Source: Poindextera sp036494815 (lineage in GTDB: Bacteria > Pseudomonadota > Alphaproteobacteria > Caulobacterales > Caulobacteraceae). Taken from it: a stretch of 64,000 nucleotides of DNA. Where the stretch lies: contig DASXNV010000053.1 of NCBI GenBank assembly GCA_036494815.1, forward strand, positions 7,601 through 71,600, given 5' to 3'. Positions within the stretch are counted from its first letter, which is position 1. Each line of letters begins with the position of its first letter. The translations under genes and the position numbers were made by a program. Below the pieces are notes generated by a model that did no database searches, was not told where the DNA came from, and saw nothing but the letters and a program-made list of their open reading frames with translations. Positions 16,753 to 25,210 of this stretch are shown piece by piece.

Positions 16753-17140
16753 CTCGATACGCCTCCCATCGCCCCGCGTGGATCGCTCGGGCTCGCGCGC
16801 TTACAGCGCCGCTTCCATTTAGAACGGCGTAGGGGAATGTGCAGGTGATTTCGTATGCGGCGGCATACACTTTTGACGTGGGGTCGCCGCGGGAACCATC
16901 CTGGATGCGGCGGCATTGTCACAGTCCAATCGACTAACGCCCCGAGCCGCGGGGACTCGTCCGGGCGTCCGTGATCACAGCCACGGGGCAGCGGGCGCCG
17001 CCTCTATTCACATATTTCTGATACGCGCCATGCGTGTCTTTGAGCCTCTGAGGGGGCCTCAAGGTGTTGAACATGGGCTATAAGACCCTAACTACCGATC
17101 GCTACTCGCCGCTCACGAAAGAAACGACAGGAGGATCCGA
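16753..17140. other. Intergenic region, amidohydrolase / DUF2188 gene
   Basis: No supported gene lies in these 388 bases. They contain the palindrome at 16853-16868 and the promoter regions for the two divergent genes. A possible 26-codon reading frame at 17072 overlaps the DUF2188 start; it is listed among the rejected items. AGGAGG directly before 17141 is the ribosome-binding site for DUF2188. Confidence 0.55.
16853..16868. promoter_or_regulatory. Palindrome GTATGC-GGCG-GCATAC
   Basis: Six-base arms GTATGC and GCATAC flank a four-base centre, about 100 bases upstream of the amidohydrolase start codon. Size and symmetry suit a LacI- or GntR-type dimer site. No regulator gene is adjacent, so the assignment is inference. 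Confidence 0.4.
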
Positions 17141-17377
17141 ATGGTACAGGTGATAACCGTCGCGCCGGTTCAGGGGGGCTGGGCCGTGGAACACGACATC
17201 GCCGGCAACGCCATGGTGTTCAGAAGCGGCGCCAAGGCGGAAGCCGCGGCCCGCGAACTCGGCGGCACCTTGGCGCGTGAGGGCGAGCCGGCGGAAATTC
17301 ACATCTATCTGCGTGACGGCTCCCTGGGCGGCCGCTTCGTCTGTCCGCCGGTCGAGGCCCTGGCGGGGGTGTTCTAG
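17141..17377 (+). CDS. DUF2188 domain protein
   Basis: This 78-residue protein resembles the DUF2188 family: a short beta-alpha-beta unit with WAVEHDIAGNAMVFRSGAKAE and then EIHIYLRDGSLGGRF, where the final strand usually reads as the 'hv' motif of the family. Function is unknown; these small proteins are cytoplasmic and often stress-associated. The start is secure: AGGAGG precedes the ATG by six bases. It stands alone, with the PilZ gene following about 150 bases on in the same direction. Confidence 0.65.
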   Translation: MVQVITVAPVQGGWAVEHDIAGNAMVFRSGAKAEAAARELGGTLAREGEPAEIHIYLRDGSLGGRFVCPPVEALAGVF

Positions 17378-17421
17378 AGGCCGCCTCAAGATGCCGCAGC
17401 CTGGCGATTCCGGCAGAGTAA

Positions 17422-17441
17422 TCTATTGATATTAAAATAGA
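17422..17441. promoter_or_regulatory. AT-rich inverted repeat before the PilZ gene
   Basis: TCTATT and AATAGA are separated by eight A+T-rich bases, about 85 bases before the PilZ start. In this G+C-rich genome the AT-rich patch is conspicuous and may mark a promoter or operator. No well-matched -35 element was identified. Confidence 0.3.
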
Positions 17442-17526
17442 AATCGCGGCGGCGCGATCTGCGGTCGCGGTGCGCTCGGCCCGAGCCTTAAGGGCTGAGC
17501 AACCCTATGGGGCCATCGTCTGCGCT

Positions 17527-17910
17527 ATGGACAGGGCCAAACTCGCCCCATTCGATTTCCAGGCGCCCCCGTCCGCGACGGGCGCCGCGGGTGAGGCGCG
17601 TCGCGAACCACGACCCCGTACACTCCTGTCGGGCAAACTGGTTTTCGGCCCGCACGACCACACCGCCGACTGCACGATCCGCAATCTGTCGGGTGGCGGG
17701 GCCAAGATCCAGACCAGCCTGGCGGCGACCCTGCCGCGGGAATTCTGGCTGATCGTTGTCAAACAGGGCGTGGCCTATCGCGCCAGCATCACCTGGCGCC
17801 GCGACGAGACGCTTGGTCTGCATTTCGAGGCGGCGCACGATCTTTCCATGGAAAGTGACCCGCAGATGGCCAGAGTGCGCCAGGTCTGGCGGCAGCTGAT
17901 CGATCGCTAA
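17527..17910 (+). CDS. PilZ domain protein
   Basis: The 127-residue protein is essentially one PilZ domain, the common cyclic di-GMP receptor. Both binding motifs are present: RxxxR as RREPRPR near residue 32 and (D/N)xSxxG as NLSGGGAK near residue 57. The C-terminal half (ASITWRRDETLGLHFE) completes the barrel. The start at 17527 (MDRAKLAP) is chosen over an in-frame upstream codon because the upstream part is not conserved-looking. It converges with the 404-residue gene that follows, their stops being 20 bases apart. Target and output are not known. Confidence 0.85.
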   Translation: MDRAKLAPFDFQAPPSATGAAGEARREPRPRTLLSGKLVFGPHDHTADCTIRNLSGGGAKIQTSLAATLPREFWLIVVKQGVAYRASITWRRDETLGLHFEAAHDLSMESDPQMARVRQVWRQLIDR

Positions 17911-17930
17911 TCGATCACTGTTGGCTTGAT

Positions 17931-19145
17931 TTAGGCCGCCTGGGTCATGGGCAGTCGATCCGGCTCCCGCGCCAGATTGCCGATCGGCAAGGTCATGGAC
18001 CCGCACACGCCGGACCCCGTTATGAACGGGGTCTTTTCCTGCAGGCAGGCCTTGAGTTCGGCGCGGCTGCGCACGTTGGTGATGGCCGGCCAGATCTGTC
18101 GGCGCTTGAAGCTCGCCTGCTTGTCCATGAACCGGTGCAATGCGGCGAGGCGCGAACGCTCGTCGCCTTCCGGCAGCCGAAGGGTGACGCTGTTGATCAG
18201 TCCCTGCGGCACATAGTCGATCTCAAAGCCCGCGTCGTCGATCTGCAGGTCGATCATCGCAAAATGCGGGCTGAGCACGTCGTGCATTTGCGCCAGGGCC
18301 GAGAAGGTCGGCGAGCGGGGAACTTCATAGACCGCCGCTGCTAGCTTCTTCTTCTTCTCCGGCGGCAAGGTCAGCAGTTGCTGTTCGTAGCTGGCCCGGG
18401 TGGAGCGGCGCATCAACGAGGAAAAGCAGATGGGCAGGAACATTACGCCGATGAACGGCTGCGCCGCCATGTGCCGTCGCCCCGCTTCCAGACAGGCCAT
18501 GTCGAAAGCTTCGGCATGGTCGCCTGGCAAGTGCTCGACGCCATCGACCAGACTGTAGGGGAATTCCGCGCTCTGCTGCGTCGCCACCACGGCGCTGCCG
18601 ATGAAGGATCGGCGGGGGGTGAAATAGACGCCGCGAAACGTGGTGTCGACGCAAGCTGGACCAACATCGTCAAGGCGGCCCGGCGGTATTTTGTCCGTCG
18701 CGCGCTCTAAGGTGCGCCAATGCAGACCCATGGACAGCCCTGTCGCGGTGATCTTGAGCAATCGCCCGCCGAACGCAGTGGGGCGCAGGGGCTCGCGCAT
18801 GGCGTTTTTCAGGCTGACATGATCCATCTGCAGGAAGCTGGCGGTGTCGGCCTCGTCTCCATCATGGAGCAGCAGGGTCACCTCGCCGCCGCCGGAGACA
18901 CCGAACAGCTTGAGCTGCAGCTCCTCGGCCAGCCGTTCCAGCCGGGCCACGTCGACTTCGTCGGCCTTGGGATCGGTCAGTTCGAAACTGAAGGGGGTGA
19001 GGGCGCTATAGCGTTTGGGCCAGGACCAGCGCGATTCCAGAAAAGCTCCGGTGACCTTGGCGATCAAAGGGCCCAGGGCGTCGAGCTTGGCGATCTTCTC
19101 GTCGCTAAGATCGAGCATGATGCGAAGGCGGACAGAAGCAGGCAT
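17931..19145 (-). CDS. Uncharacterised protein with a possible degenerate EAL-like C-terminal half
   Basis: I do not recognise this 404-residue protein as a named family. It lacks a signal peptide and membrane segments. The second half has an order of blocks reminiscent of degenerate EAL-fold proteins: GVYFTPRRSFIGSAVVAT where an EAL domain has its first strand, DMACLEAGRRHMAA as a first helix, then VMFLPICFSSLMRRSTRASYEQQL and KKLAAAVYEVPRSP and FAMIDLQIDD. None of the catalytic EAL residues are visible, so it would not be a phosphodiesterase. Its convergent neighbour is a PilZ protein, which makes a cyclic di-GMP-related role plausible but unproven. Confidence 0.6.
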   Translation of the reverse strand: MPASVRLRIMLDLSDEKIAKLDALGPLIAKVTGAFLESRWSWPKRYSALTPFSFELTDPKADEVDVARLERLAEELQLKLFGVSGGGEVTLLLHDGDEADTASFLQMDHVSLKNAMREPLRPTAFGGRLLKITATGLSMGLHWRTLERATDKIPPGRLDDVGPACVDTTFRGVYFTPRRSFIGSAVVATQQSAEFPYSLVDGVEHLPGDHAEAFDMACLEAGRRHMAAQPFIGVMFLPICFSSLMRRSTRASYEQQLLTLPPEKKKKLAAAVYEVPRSPTFSALAQMHDVLSPHFAMIDLQIDDAGFEIDYVPQGLINSVTLRLPEGDERSRLAALHRFMDKQASFKRRQIWPAITNVRSRAELKACLQEKTPFITGSGVCGSMTLPIGNLAREPDRLPMTQAA

Positions 19146-19264
19146 GGCGTGGCCCCAGAAGCGCCACGCATTATCGGGCCCATTTGCCTTTCAAGCCCGT
19201 TAAAATTGTAAAATCGCCCTGCGGCTAATTCGACACCACCGAGGGGTGATTTGTGGGGTGCGCC

Positions 19265-19825
19265 TTACGCCTCCAGCTCGATGTCCCAATACAGATAGTC
19301 CAGCCAGCTTTCATGCAGGTGGTTGGGGGGGAAGCGGCGGCCATGTTCCTGCAGCTCGAACATGTTCGGGCGGCGCGGATGATGGCGGGGGTGCATATGG
19401 GCTTCGCGCGGGGTGCGGCCGCCCTTGGTCAGGTTGCAGCGTGCGCAGGCGGTGACGATGTTCTCCCAGGTCGTGCGGCCGCCGCGGGAGCGGGGGATGA
19501 CGTGGTCGAAGGTCAGGTCGTCCGGCGAACTGCAGTACTGGCAGGCGAAGGCGTCGCGCAGGAACAGGTTGAACCGGGTGAAGGCCGGCGGCCGGTCCTG
19601 GGCTACATACTGCTTGAGCGAGACCACGCTCGGCAGCTGCATTTCGAAGGAGGGGGAGTGGACCGTCTGGTCGTAGGTGGAGACCACGTCGACCCGGTCC
19701 AGAAACACAGCCTTGATCACCTCCTGCCAAGGCCACAGCGACAGGGGGTAGTAGGACAGAGGCCGGTAATCGGCGTTGAGCACGAGGGCGGGCCAGCCCG
19801 ACGGCGGGCGCTTAAGCACCTGCAT
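19265..19825 (-). CDS. HNH endonuclease family protein
   Basis: The 186-residue protein carries a complete HNH module of the McrA/5-methylcytosine type: zinc-binding CQYCSS, the core DHVIPRSRGGRTTWENIV, and the second cysteine pair CARCNLTKGGRTP. The N-terminal part (ALVLNADYRPLSYYPLSLWPW) is typical of a widespread single-copy alphaproteobacterial and actinobacterial group whose cellular role is unclear. The start at 19825 (MQVLKRP) is set by GGAGG seven bases upstream. No methyltransferase or other restriction gene is adjacent, so it is unlikely to be part of a restriction system. Confidence 0.88.
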   Translation of the reverse strand: MQVLKRPPSGWPALVLNADYRPLSYYPLSLWPWQEVIKAVFLDRVDVVSTYDQTVHSPSFEMQLPSVVSLKQYVAQDRPPAFTRFNLFLRDAFACQYCSSPDDLTFDHVIPRSRGGRTTWENIVTACARCNLTKGGRTPREAHMHPRHHPRRPNMFELQEHGRRFPPNHLHESWLDYLYWDIELEA

Positions 19826-20039
19826 GACGGAACCTCCGCACAACTTGCGGGGCCGATTTCAATTTACGCGCGTATGGACTGAAGACGAGCTCCTTCCTGA
19901 CGCCGACGCCTAGAATCAAAGCAGGGGCGAGAATCACGCCAGAGATTCGAGGTCATTCCCACCATAGGGGAAAAGCCGCGACAGCTCCATGTCAGGAATG
20001 TGATCGTTTCGCCTTCAAAAGAACCCGGACCGGTGGGAC

Positions 20040-20073
20040 AAAAAAGGGAGAGACGAGGGGAGTCGTCCCTCCC
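20040..20073 (-). terminator. Rho-independent terminator of the 34-residue membrane protein gene
   Basis: On the minus strand, GGGAGGGACGA and TCGTCTCTCCC form an 11-bp stem (one G-U pair) around the loop CTCCCC, followed at once by six T residues. It lies about 35 bases after the stop codon at 20108, and ends that transcription unit. Confidence 0.85.
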
Positions 20074-20107
20074 AGGTTTTCCGGTCCCGACATGGGGTCA
20101 GGCCGGT

Positions 20108-20212
20108 TTAGATGGCGACGAGAGCAAGAGCGCCGGCCGTCAGCAGGCCCATGGCGACCAGGAAAAGGCCGCCAGCGCGGTCCAGAGCGAGTTCAAAGTT
20201 TGCGAGAGACAT
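20108..20212 (-). CDS. Small single-span membrane protein (34 aa)
   Basis: This short gene encodes 34 residues starting MSLANFELALDRAGG and ending in TAGALALVAI. After an amphipathic 14-residue N-terminus, residues 15-34 are almost wholly hydrophobic and would form one membrane helix reaching the C-terminus. Support for a real gene is strong for its size: AAGGA lies eight bases before the ATG, a stop follows cleanly, and an intrinsic terminator lies just downstream. It sits divergent from a TetR regulator. I do not recognise the family. It may be a membrane-integrated regulator, or a subunit or helper of a larger complex. Confidence 0.72.
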   Translation of the reverse strand: MSLANFELALDRAGGLFLVAMGLLTAGALALVAI

Positions 20213-20314
20213 GAGAGTCGTCCTTAATTGAGAGGGTCGTCAGAACGCCGTCCGGGGGGAGCCGGCGGTGGTTTGGATCGTTGGAAGCTGGGGGGAGCCA
20301 GCCGCTGTTCGATC

Positions 20315-20373
20315 TGAACGATGCTTAAATAGCACGGAACTGAACGCTGTCAAGATGATCTTTACATCGTTCG
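20315..20373. promoter_or_regulatory. Repeated TGAACG(A/C)TG boxes between small gene and TetR gene
   Basis: Three copies of (T/C)GAACG(A/C)TG occur: direct at 20315-20323 and 20341-20349, and inverted at 20365-20373 (CATCGTTCG). The first and last form a widely spaced inverted repeat. The surrounding 80 bases are A+T-rich, as expected for promoters. They may be binding sites for the adjacent TetR protein, controlling both directions. Confidence 0.45.
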
Positions 20374-20412
20374 GATTAAAAGTTAGAAAGCTTTCAAATG
20401 AAGGGTGAAAAC

Positions 20413-21042
20413 ATGACGACCGTCGCACTGGCAGAGCCCAAGCCGTATCACCACGGTGATCTGCGCCGCGCCCTGCTCATGGCCGCCGAGGCCGTGCTCG
20501 AGCGCGAAGGTCCCAGCGCCCTGTCCTTGCGCGCCGTGGCGCGGGAAGCCGGTGTCAGCCCGGCCGCGCCCTACCACCATTTCAAGGACAAGAACGAACT
20601 GCTCAACGCGGTGGCCATGGAAGGCTTCGCTCAGCTGAAACAGGCCATGGCGGCGGCCATCGACCGGGCCAGCGCCGAGGAGAAGCGCTCCTCCATCGGC
20701 GTCGCCTATGTGGAGTTCGCCCAAGCCAATCCACATCTGTATCGCGTCATGTATGACTGCGCCCGCAATGGCGAGGCCCTGCCCGAAAACACAGATGAAG
20801 CCGACAGCGCCTATGAGCTGGTCAAGGAGACCATCACCGCGGCGGCCGGCGACCAGCTGAGCGAACTCGACCTTGAGCTGACCTGCATCGCCTCCTGGTG
20901 CGCCGCCCACGGGCTGGCCGAGATGTGCAATTTCGCCAAGTTCAAACCGCTCAAGGACCTGATGGGAGGCGAGCGCGCCTTCCTGCAAGGCGTGCTCGAT
21001 CATCTGGGCGTCATGAGCCGGATCAAGACCGAGCTTCGCTAA
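20413..21042 (+). CDS. TetR/AcrR family transcriptional regulator
   Basis: The 209-residue protein has an N-terminal TetR DNA-binding domain: YHHGDLRRALLMAAEAVLER, then the helix-turn-helix LSLRAVAREAGVSPAAPYHHF and KDKNELLNAVAMEGF. The C-terminal ligand domain (TetR_C, WHG-like; WCAAHGLAEM) is typical of a group that regulates efflux or fatty-acid genes. ATG at 20413 is preceded by GAAGG at eight bases. It is divergent from the 34-residue membrane protein gene, and the repeated boxes between them are the best candidates for its operator. The ligand is unknown. Confidence 0.9.
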   Translation: MTTVALAEPKPYHHGDLRRALLMAAEAVLEREGPSALSLRAVAREAGVSPAAPYHHFKDKNELLNAVAMEGFAQLKQAMAAAIDRASAEEKRSSIGVAYVEFAQANPHLYRVMYDCARNGEALPENTDEADSAYELVKETITAAAGDQLSELDLELTCIASWCAAHGLAEMCNFAKFKPLKDLMGGERAFLQGVLDHLGVMSRIKTELR

Positions 21043-21052
21043 CTCCGAAGGC

Positions 21053-21916
21053 TTGGCCTGGATACAGGTTTTGACCAGTCGTTTCGCGCCCTCGCCCAGC
21101 GGCTATCTGCACAAGGGCCATGCCTTTTCCGCGCTCAGCGCCGACCGGGTCGCCCGAGAAATCGGCGGGCAACTCATTCTACGCATCGAGGATATCGACA
21201 CCGAGCGCTGCCGGCTCGCATTCGAGCAGGCCATTTTTGAAGACCTGGCTTGGCTGGGCCTGACTTGGGCCATGCCGGTCCGTCGCCAGTCAGATCACCT
21301 GGCCGACTATCGGGCCGCCCTGGAGCGGCTGCGAGACCAGGGTTTGGTCTATCGCTGTTTCAAGACCCGCCGCGAGATCTTGGACGAGATCGCGCGAGCG
21401 CCACACGGGTCCGTCGCCCCCTATCGCGGCCAACCCATGACCGCGCCGGACGAAGATCGGCGGATGGAGCAGGGCGCATCCTTCGCCTGGCGGCTGTCAC
21501 TGGACGCGGCGCGTGAGCGGTTGGGGTCTGAATGGGACGAGTTGAGCTTCAGCGAGCAAGGCCGGGGGCCGGCGGGTGAGGCGGGAACCATCCGGGCTCA
21601 GCCGCAGATGGCCGGCGACGTGATCCTGGCGCGCAAAGGCCTGGGCGTGGCCTATCACCTGGCTGTGGTGGTCGATGACGCCCTGCAGCAGGTCAGCCAC
21701 GTGGTGCGCGGGAACGATCTGTTCGAGGCGACCCACATCCAGCGGCTGTTACAGGCCCTGCTGGGCTTGCCGACGCCGATCTATCGCCACCACCCCCTGC
21801 TGCTCGGCCCTGACGGCAAGCGTTTCGCCAAGCGGGACAAGGCGGAAACACTGCGGGATATGCGCGTACGGGGGACCAGCGCCGAGGCGCTGAGAGCGGA
21901 ACTGGAGTTCGAATAG
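21053..21916 (+). CDS. gluQ: Glutamyl-Q tRNA(Asp) synthetase
   Basis: GluQRS attaches glutamate to queuosine at the wobble position of tRNA-Asp. It resembles a truncated glutamyl-tRNA synthetase lacking the anticodon domain, and 287 residues fits. The HIGH-like motif is in RFAPSPSGYLHKGHAFSAL, the LRIEDIDTERCR block follows, and the KMSKS-like loop is GKRFAKRDKAETL. The zinc site looks degenerate: where other members have Cys-x-Cys, this one has CFKTRREI. The start is uncertain, with TTG at 21053 or a TTG at 21071; neither has a good ribosome-binding site. It follows the TetR gene by about ten bases. Confidence 0.88.
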   Translation: MAWIQVLTSRFAPSPSGYLHKGHAFSALSADRVAREIGGQLILRIEDIDTERCRLAFEQAIFEDLAWLGLTWAMPVRRQSDHLADYRAALERLRDQGLVYRCFKTRREILDEIARAPHGSVAPYRGQPMTAPDEDRRMEQGASFAWRLSLDAARERLGSEWDELSFSEQGRGPAGEAGTIRAQPQMAGDVILARKGLGVAYHLAVVVDDALQQVSHVVRGNDLFEATHIQRLLQALLGLPTPIYRHHPLLLGPDGKRFAKRDKAETLRDMRVRGTSAEALRAELEFE

Positions 21917-21921
21917 CGGGC

Positions 21922-21943
21922 GAGGGGGCGTCGCCACCCCCTC
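21922..21943. terminator. Hairpin between convergent gluQ and infB
   Basis: GAGGGGG and CCCCCTC form a 7-bp stem around an eight-base loop in the 31-base space between the two stop codons. There is no T-run on either side, so it is a structural or Rho-assisted terminator at best. Confidence 0.4.
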
Positions 21944-21947
21944 AGCC

Positions 21948-24900
21948 TTAAAGCGTCCGCCGAACCTCTTCGACCGTGAAGCACTCGATGGTGTCGCCGG
22001 CCTTGATGTCCTGGAAGTTGGCGAAGGCCATGCCGCATTCCTGGCCGACCACCACTTCGTTGACCTCGTCCTTGAAGCGCTTGAGCGTTTGCAGGGTGCC
22101 CAGTTCGAGGATGACCACGTCGTTGCGGATGATCCGCACCCGCGCGCCCTTGCGCACCACGCCCTCGGTGACCCGGCAGCCGGCCACGCGGCCGATCTTG
22201 GAGATGTCGAAGGCCTGCAGCACATCGGCGTTGCCGAGGAAGGTTTCCCGCTGGATCGGCGCCAGCATGCCGGAGAGCACGCCTTTGATGTCGTCCAGCA
22301 GGTCATAGATGATCGCGTAGTAGCGGATCTCCACGCCCTCGCGCTCCGCCAGGTCGCGGGCCTGTTTCGAGGCGCGGACGTTGAAGCCCAGCACCGGCGA
22401 ACCGGAACCTTTGGCCAGCATCACGTCGCTCTCGTTGATCGCGCCGGCGCCGGAATGGATGATCCGGGCGCGAACCTCGTCGGTGGAGATCTTGTCCAAC
22501 GAGCCGATGATCGCTTCGGCCGAACCCTGCACGTCCGCCTTGATGATCAAGGGCAGTTCGGAGACGCGCTTGTCCTGCAGCTTGGCCATCATGTCGGCCA
22601 AAGAATTGCCGGTAGCCGCCGCCGGGGCGCTGGTCTTTTCGCGCTTCTGGCGGATACGGTACTCCGTCAATTCGCGGGCGCGGGCTTCGTTCTCGACTAC
22701 GGCGAAGGCGTCGCCGGGATCGGGGGTGCCGTCCAGGCCCAGCACTTCCACCGGTTCGGAGGGGCCGGCCGTCGGCACCTGCTCGTCGCGCTCGTTGATC
22801 AACGCGCGCACCCGGCCCCAGTTGGAGCCGGCGACGACGATGTCGGAGCGCTTCAGCGTGCCGCGCTTGACCAGCACGGTGGCCACCGCGCCGCGGCCGC
22901 GATCCAGCTTGGATTCGATCACCACCCCGTCCGCCGAACGGTCGGGATTGGCCTTCAGGTCCATCAGTTCGGCCTGCAACAGGATGGCTTCGATCAGGTG
23001 ATCCAGGCCGATCTTCTTAGTCGCGGAGACCTCGACGATCTGGGTCTCGCCGCCGAGGCTCTCCACCACGATCTCGTGTTGCAGCAGCTCGTTGGTCACG
23101 CGGGTGGCGTCGGCGTCTGGCTTGTCGATCTTGTTGACCGCGACGATGATCGGCGCACCGGCGGCCCGGGCGTGATGGATGGCCTCGATGGTCTGAGGCA
23201 TGACCCCGTCATCGGCCGCCACCACCAGGATGACGATGTCGGTGACGTTGGCGCCGCGAGCCCGCATGGCCGAGAAGGCCGCGTGGCCTGGGGTGTCCAG
23301 GAAGGTGACGCGCTCGCCGTTGGGCAGGCGCACCTGATAGGCGCCGATATGCTGGGTGATGCCGCCATGTTCGCCGGCGGCCACATCGGTGGCGCGTAGG
23401 GCGTCCAAGAGGCTGGTCTTGCCATGGTCCACGTGACCCATGACCGCCACCACCGGTGGGCGCGGCAACAGGTGATCGTCCACATCCTCGGCGCCGATGA
23501 AGCCTTCTTCCACGTCGGATTCGGACACCCGGCGGACGGTGTGGCCGAATTCGGTGGCCACCAGTTCGGCCGTGTCGGAATCGATCACGTCGTTGATCTT
23601 CAGCATCAGGCCCTGACGCATCAAAAACTTGATGATTTCGACCCCGCGGATGGCCATGCGGTTGGCCAGTTCCTGCACGGTGATGACATCGGGCACGATC
23701 ACTTCGCGGGCCGCGCGGACCTGCTCCTGGGCGCCGCCCTTGCGCTTCTCACGCTCGCGTTCACGGGCTCGGCGAACCGAGGCCAGGGAGCGCATGCGTT
23801 CGACGGCCTCGTCATCGTTTCCGGCCACGGCCTGGATGGTCAGACGGCCTTCGCGGCGCTGGGGCGCGCCCTTGACACCGCGCGTCGGCTTGGCCGGCGC
23901 GCCCTTGGCGCCACGGCGGGCGGCGCTTTCTTCCTCTTCGTCCGGACGGCGGTCGACTACGCCGCCGCCGGGGCGCGGGGCCTGGCGGGTGGCGCGCTGG
24001 ATCTCCGGACCGGCGGGCGCGGCCTCGGGCCGACCGGCGCCGGGGGCGCGTGGGCCGCCGGGGCGGTCGCCGCGCGGCGCGGGGGGCGGATTGAGCGCCG
24101 AATAGCGGACGGTTTCGCCCTGACGCGGCGGACGATCGCCAAAGCTGCGGGCGCCGCCTTCGGGCCGGGCGCCGTCGCGGGGACCACGAGCGGCATAGCC
24201 GCCGCCTTCGGGGCGCGGACCACGCGGCGCGCCAGCGTCGGGACGCGGGCCACGATCAGGCGTACGAGGCGCGCCGGCGTCCGGGCGCGGACCGCCGGGG
24301 CGAGCGCCGGCGTCGACGCGCTGGCCGTAATTGATCTGGGGCCGCTCGGGCCGATAGGTGGTGGTCGAGCCGCGATCGTCGCGGCGCGGCTGATCTCGGT
24401 CCGGCGAACGCGCTTCCGTACGCGGCGCTGGAGCGGCGGCGCGGGCGGGTTCCGGCGTCCTCGGCGCGGCGGGCGCCGGGGTCGGGGCCGCGGCGACGGG
24501 AGCCGCGGGTGCGGCGGCGACAGGTTCCGGCGCGGCGCGAACAGGTTCGGGCGGCGGTTGAGCTGCGACCGGCGGCGCGGCGGGCGTGGGCGCTGGGGTC
24601 GCGACCGTTGGCGCCGGCGCTACTGGCGCGGCGACCACTGGCGGCGCGGGCTGGGCGGCGCGTTCGGCGGCTTCAGCTTCGCGACGGCGCGCTTCGGCTT
24701 CGCGGCGCTGAGCGTCTTCCTCGGCGCGGCGCGCGGCGTCGCGCCGCTCCTGTTCGGCTCTGGCGGTTTCGAGCACGCGCTGGCGGGCGAGCAGCTCTTC
24801 CTGGCTCAGATTGAGATTGCCAGGCGCGCCGCCGCTGGGGCCCCCTGGGCGGGGACCTTGTGGATCACGCGGCCGCACATCCAGCGTGGTGCGCTTTTCG

Positions 24901-25106
24901 GCCGCGGAGGGGCCGCCAAGATTCTGCCCGCCGGCCGGGGCGTCCACCCGGCGGCGTTTGGTCTCGACCACCACGGTCTTTGACCGGCCGTGGCTGAAGC
25001 TTTGCTTGACCGTGCCTGCGTTGACGGCGCCCGCCCTGGGTTTCAGGGTCAGGGGCGCACGCCCACCGGCGTTCCGGCCATTTTCGTCGTCGTTCGCGTC
25101 GCTCAT
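21948..25106 (-). CDS. infB: Translation initiation factor IF-2
   Basis: IF-2 is the GTPase that places initiator tRNA on the 30S subunit. The 1052-residue protein has a long low-complexity N-terminus (roughly 90-450) rich in Ala, Pro, Arg, Gly and Glu, including many GPRPDAGAPR-like units. The conserved IF2_N domain follows, then the G domain near 550 with G1 GHVDHGKTSLLDAL, G3 DTPGHAAF and G4 NKIDKPDAD, and domains II-IV to the C-terminus. It is the last gene of the rimP-nusA-ylxR-infB operon. The high G+C repeat-rich N-terminus is common in alphaproteobacteria and produces long spurious frames on the other strand. Confidence 0.98.
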   Translation of the reverse strand: MSDANDDENGRNAGGRAPLTLKPRAGAVNAGTVKQSFSHGRSKTVVVETKRRRVDAPAGGQNLGGPSAAEKRTTLDVRPRDPQGPRPGGPSGGAPGNLNLSQEELLARQRVLETARAEQERRDAARRAEEDAQRREAEARRREAEAAERAAQPAPPVVAAPVAPAPTVATPAPTPAAPPVAAQPPPEPVRAAPEPVAAAPAAPVAAAPTPAPAAPRTPEPARAAAPAPRTEARSPDRDQPRRDDRGSTTTYRPERPQINYGQRVDAGARPGGPRPDAGAPRTPDRGPRPDAGAPRGPRPEGGGYAARGPRDGARPEGGARSFGDRPPRQGETVRYSALNPPPAPRGDRPGGPRAPGAGRPEAAPAGPEIQRATRQAPRPGGGVVDRRPDEEEESAARRGAKGAPAKPTRGVKGAPQRREGRLTIQAVAGNDDEAVERMRSLASVRRAREREREKRKGGAQEQVRAAREVIVPDVITVQELANRMAIRGVEIIKFLMRQGLMLKINDVIDSDTAELVATEFGHTVRRVSESDVEEGFIGAEDVDDHLLPRPPVVAVMGHVDHGKTSLLDALRATDVAAGEHGGITQHIGAYQVRLPNGERVTFLDTPGHAAFSAMRARGANVTDIVILVVAADDGVMPQTIEAIHHARAAGAPIIVAVNKIDKPDADATRVTNELLQHEIVVESLGGETQIVEVSATKKIGLDHLIEAILLQAELMDLKANPDRSADGVVIESKLDRGRGAVATVLVKRGTLKRSDIVVAGSNWGRVRALINERDEQVPTAGPSEPVEVLGLDGTPDPGDAFAVVENEARARELTEYRIRQKREKTSAPAAATGNSLADMMAKLQDKRVSELPLIIKADVQGSAEAIIGSLDKISTDEVRARIIHSGAGAINESDVMLAKGSGSPVLGFNVRASKQARDLAEREGVEIRYYAIIYDLLDDIKGVLSGMLAPIQRETFLGNADVLQAFDISKIGRVAGCRVTEGVVRKGARVRIIRNDVVILELGTLQTLKRFKDEVNEVVVGQECGMAFANFQDIKAGDTIECFTVEEVRRTL

Positions 25107-25210
25107 CCGCTCGCTTTACTGACAGCCGAACCCCTGCGGGTACGGCCTGTCCTAACCGTTGCAAATCCATAGCAGAACGGGCCGGGGGCGGTCGTGCGCC
25201 TGGCCCGTTC

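Noticed and set aside
17072..17152. A 26-codon reading frame starting MGYKTLTTDRYSPLTKE, with AAGG eight bases upstream, overlapping the DUF2188 start.
   Set aside because: It overlaps the DUF2188 ribosome-binding site, has no visible homology and its composition is unremarkable. It could be a leader peptide, but the sequence alone cannot support it.
23424..24983. Long open frames opposite the infB N-terminal region.
   Set aside because: They mirror the repetitive Ala/Pro/Arg-rich IF-2 linker in a G+C-rich genome, and carry no recognisable domain or start signals.
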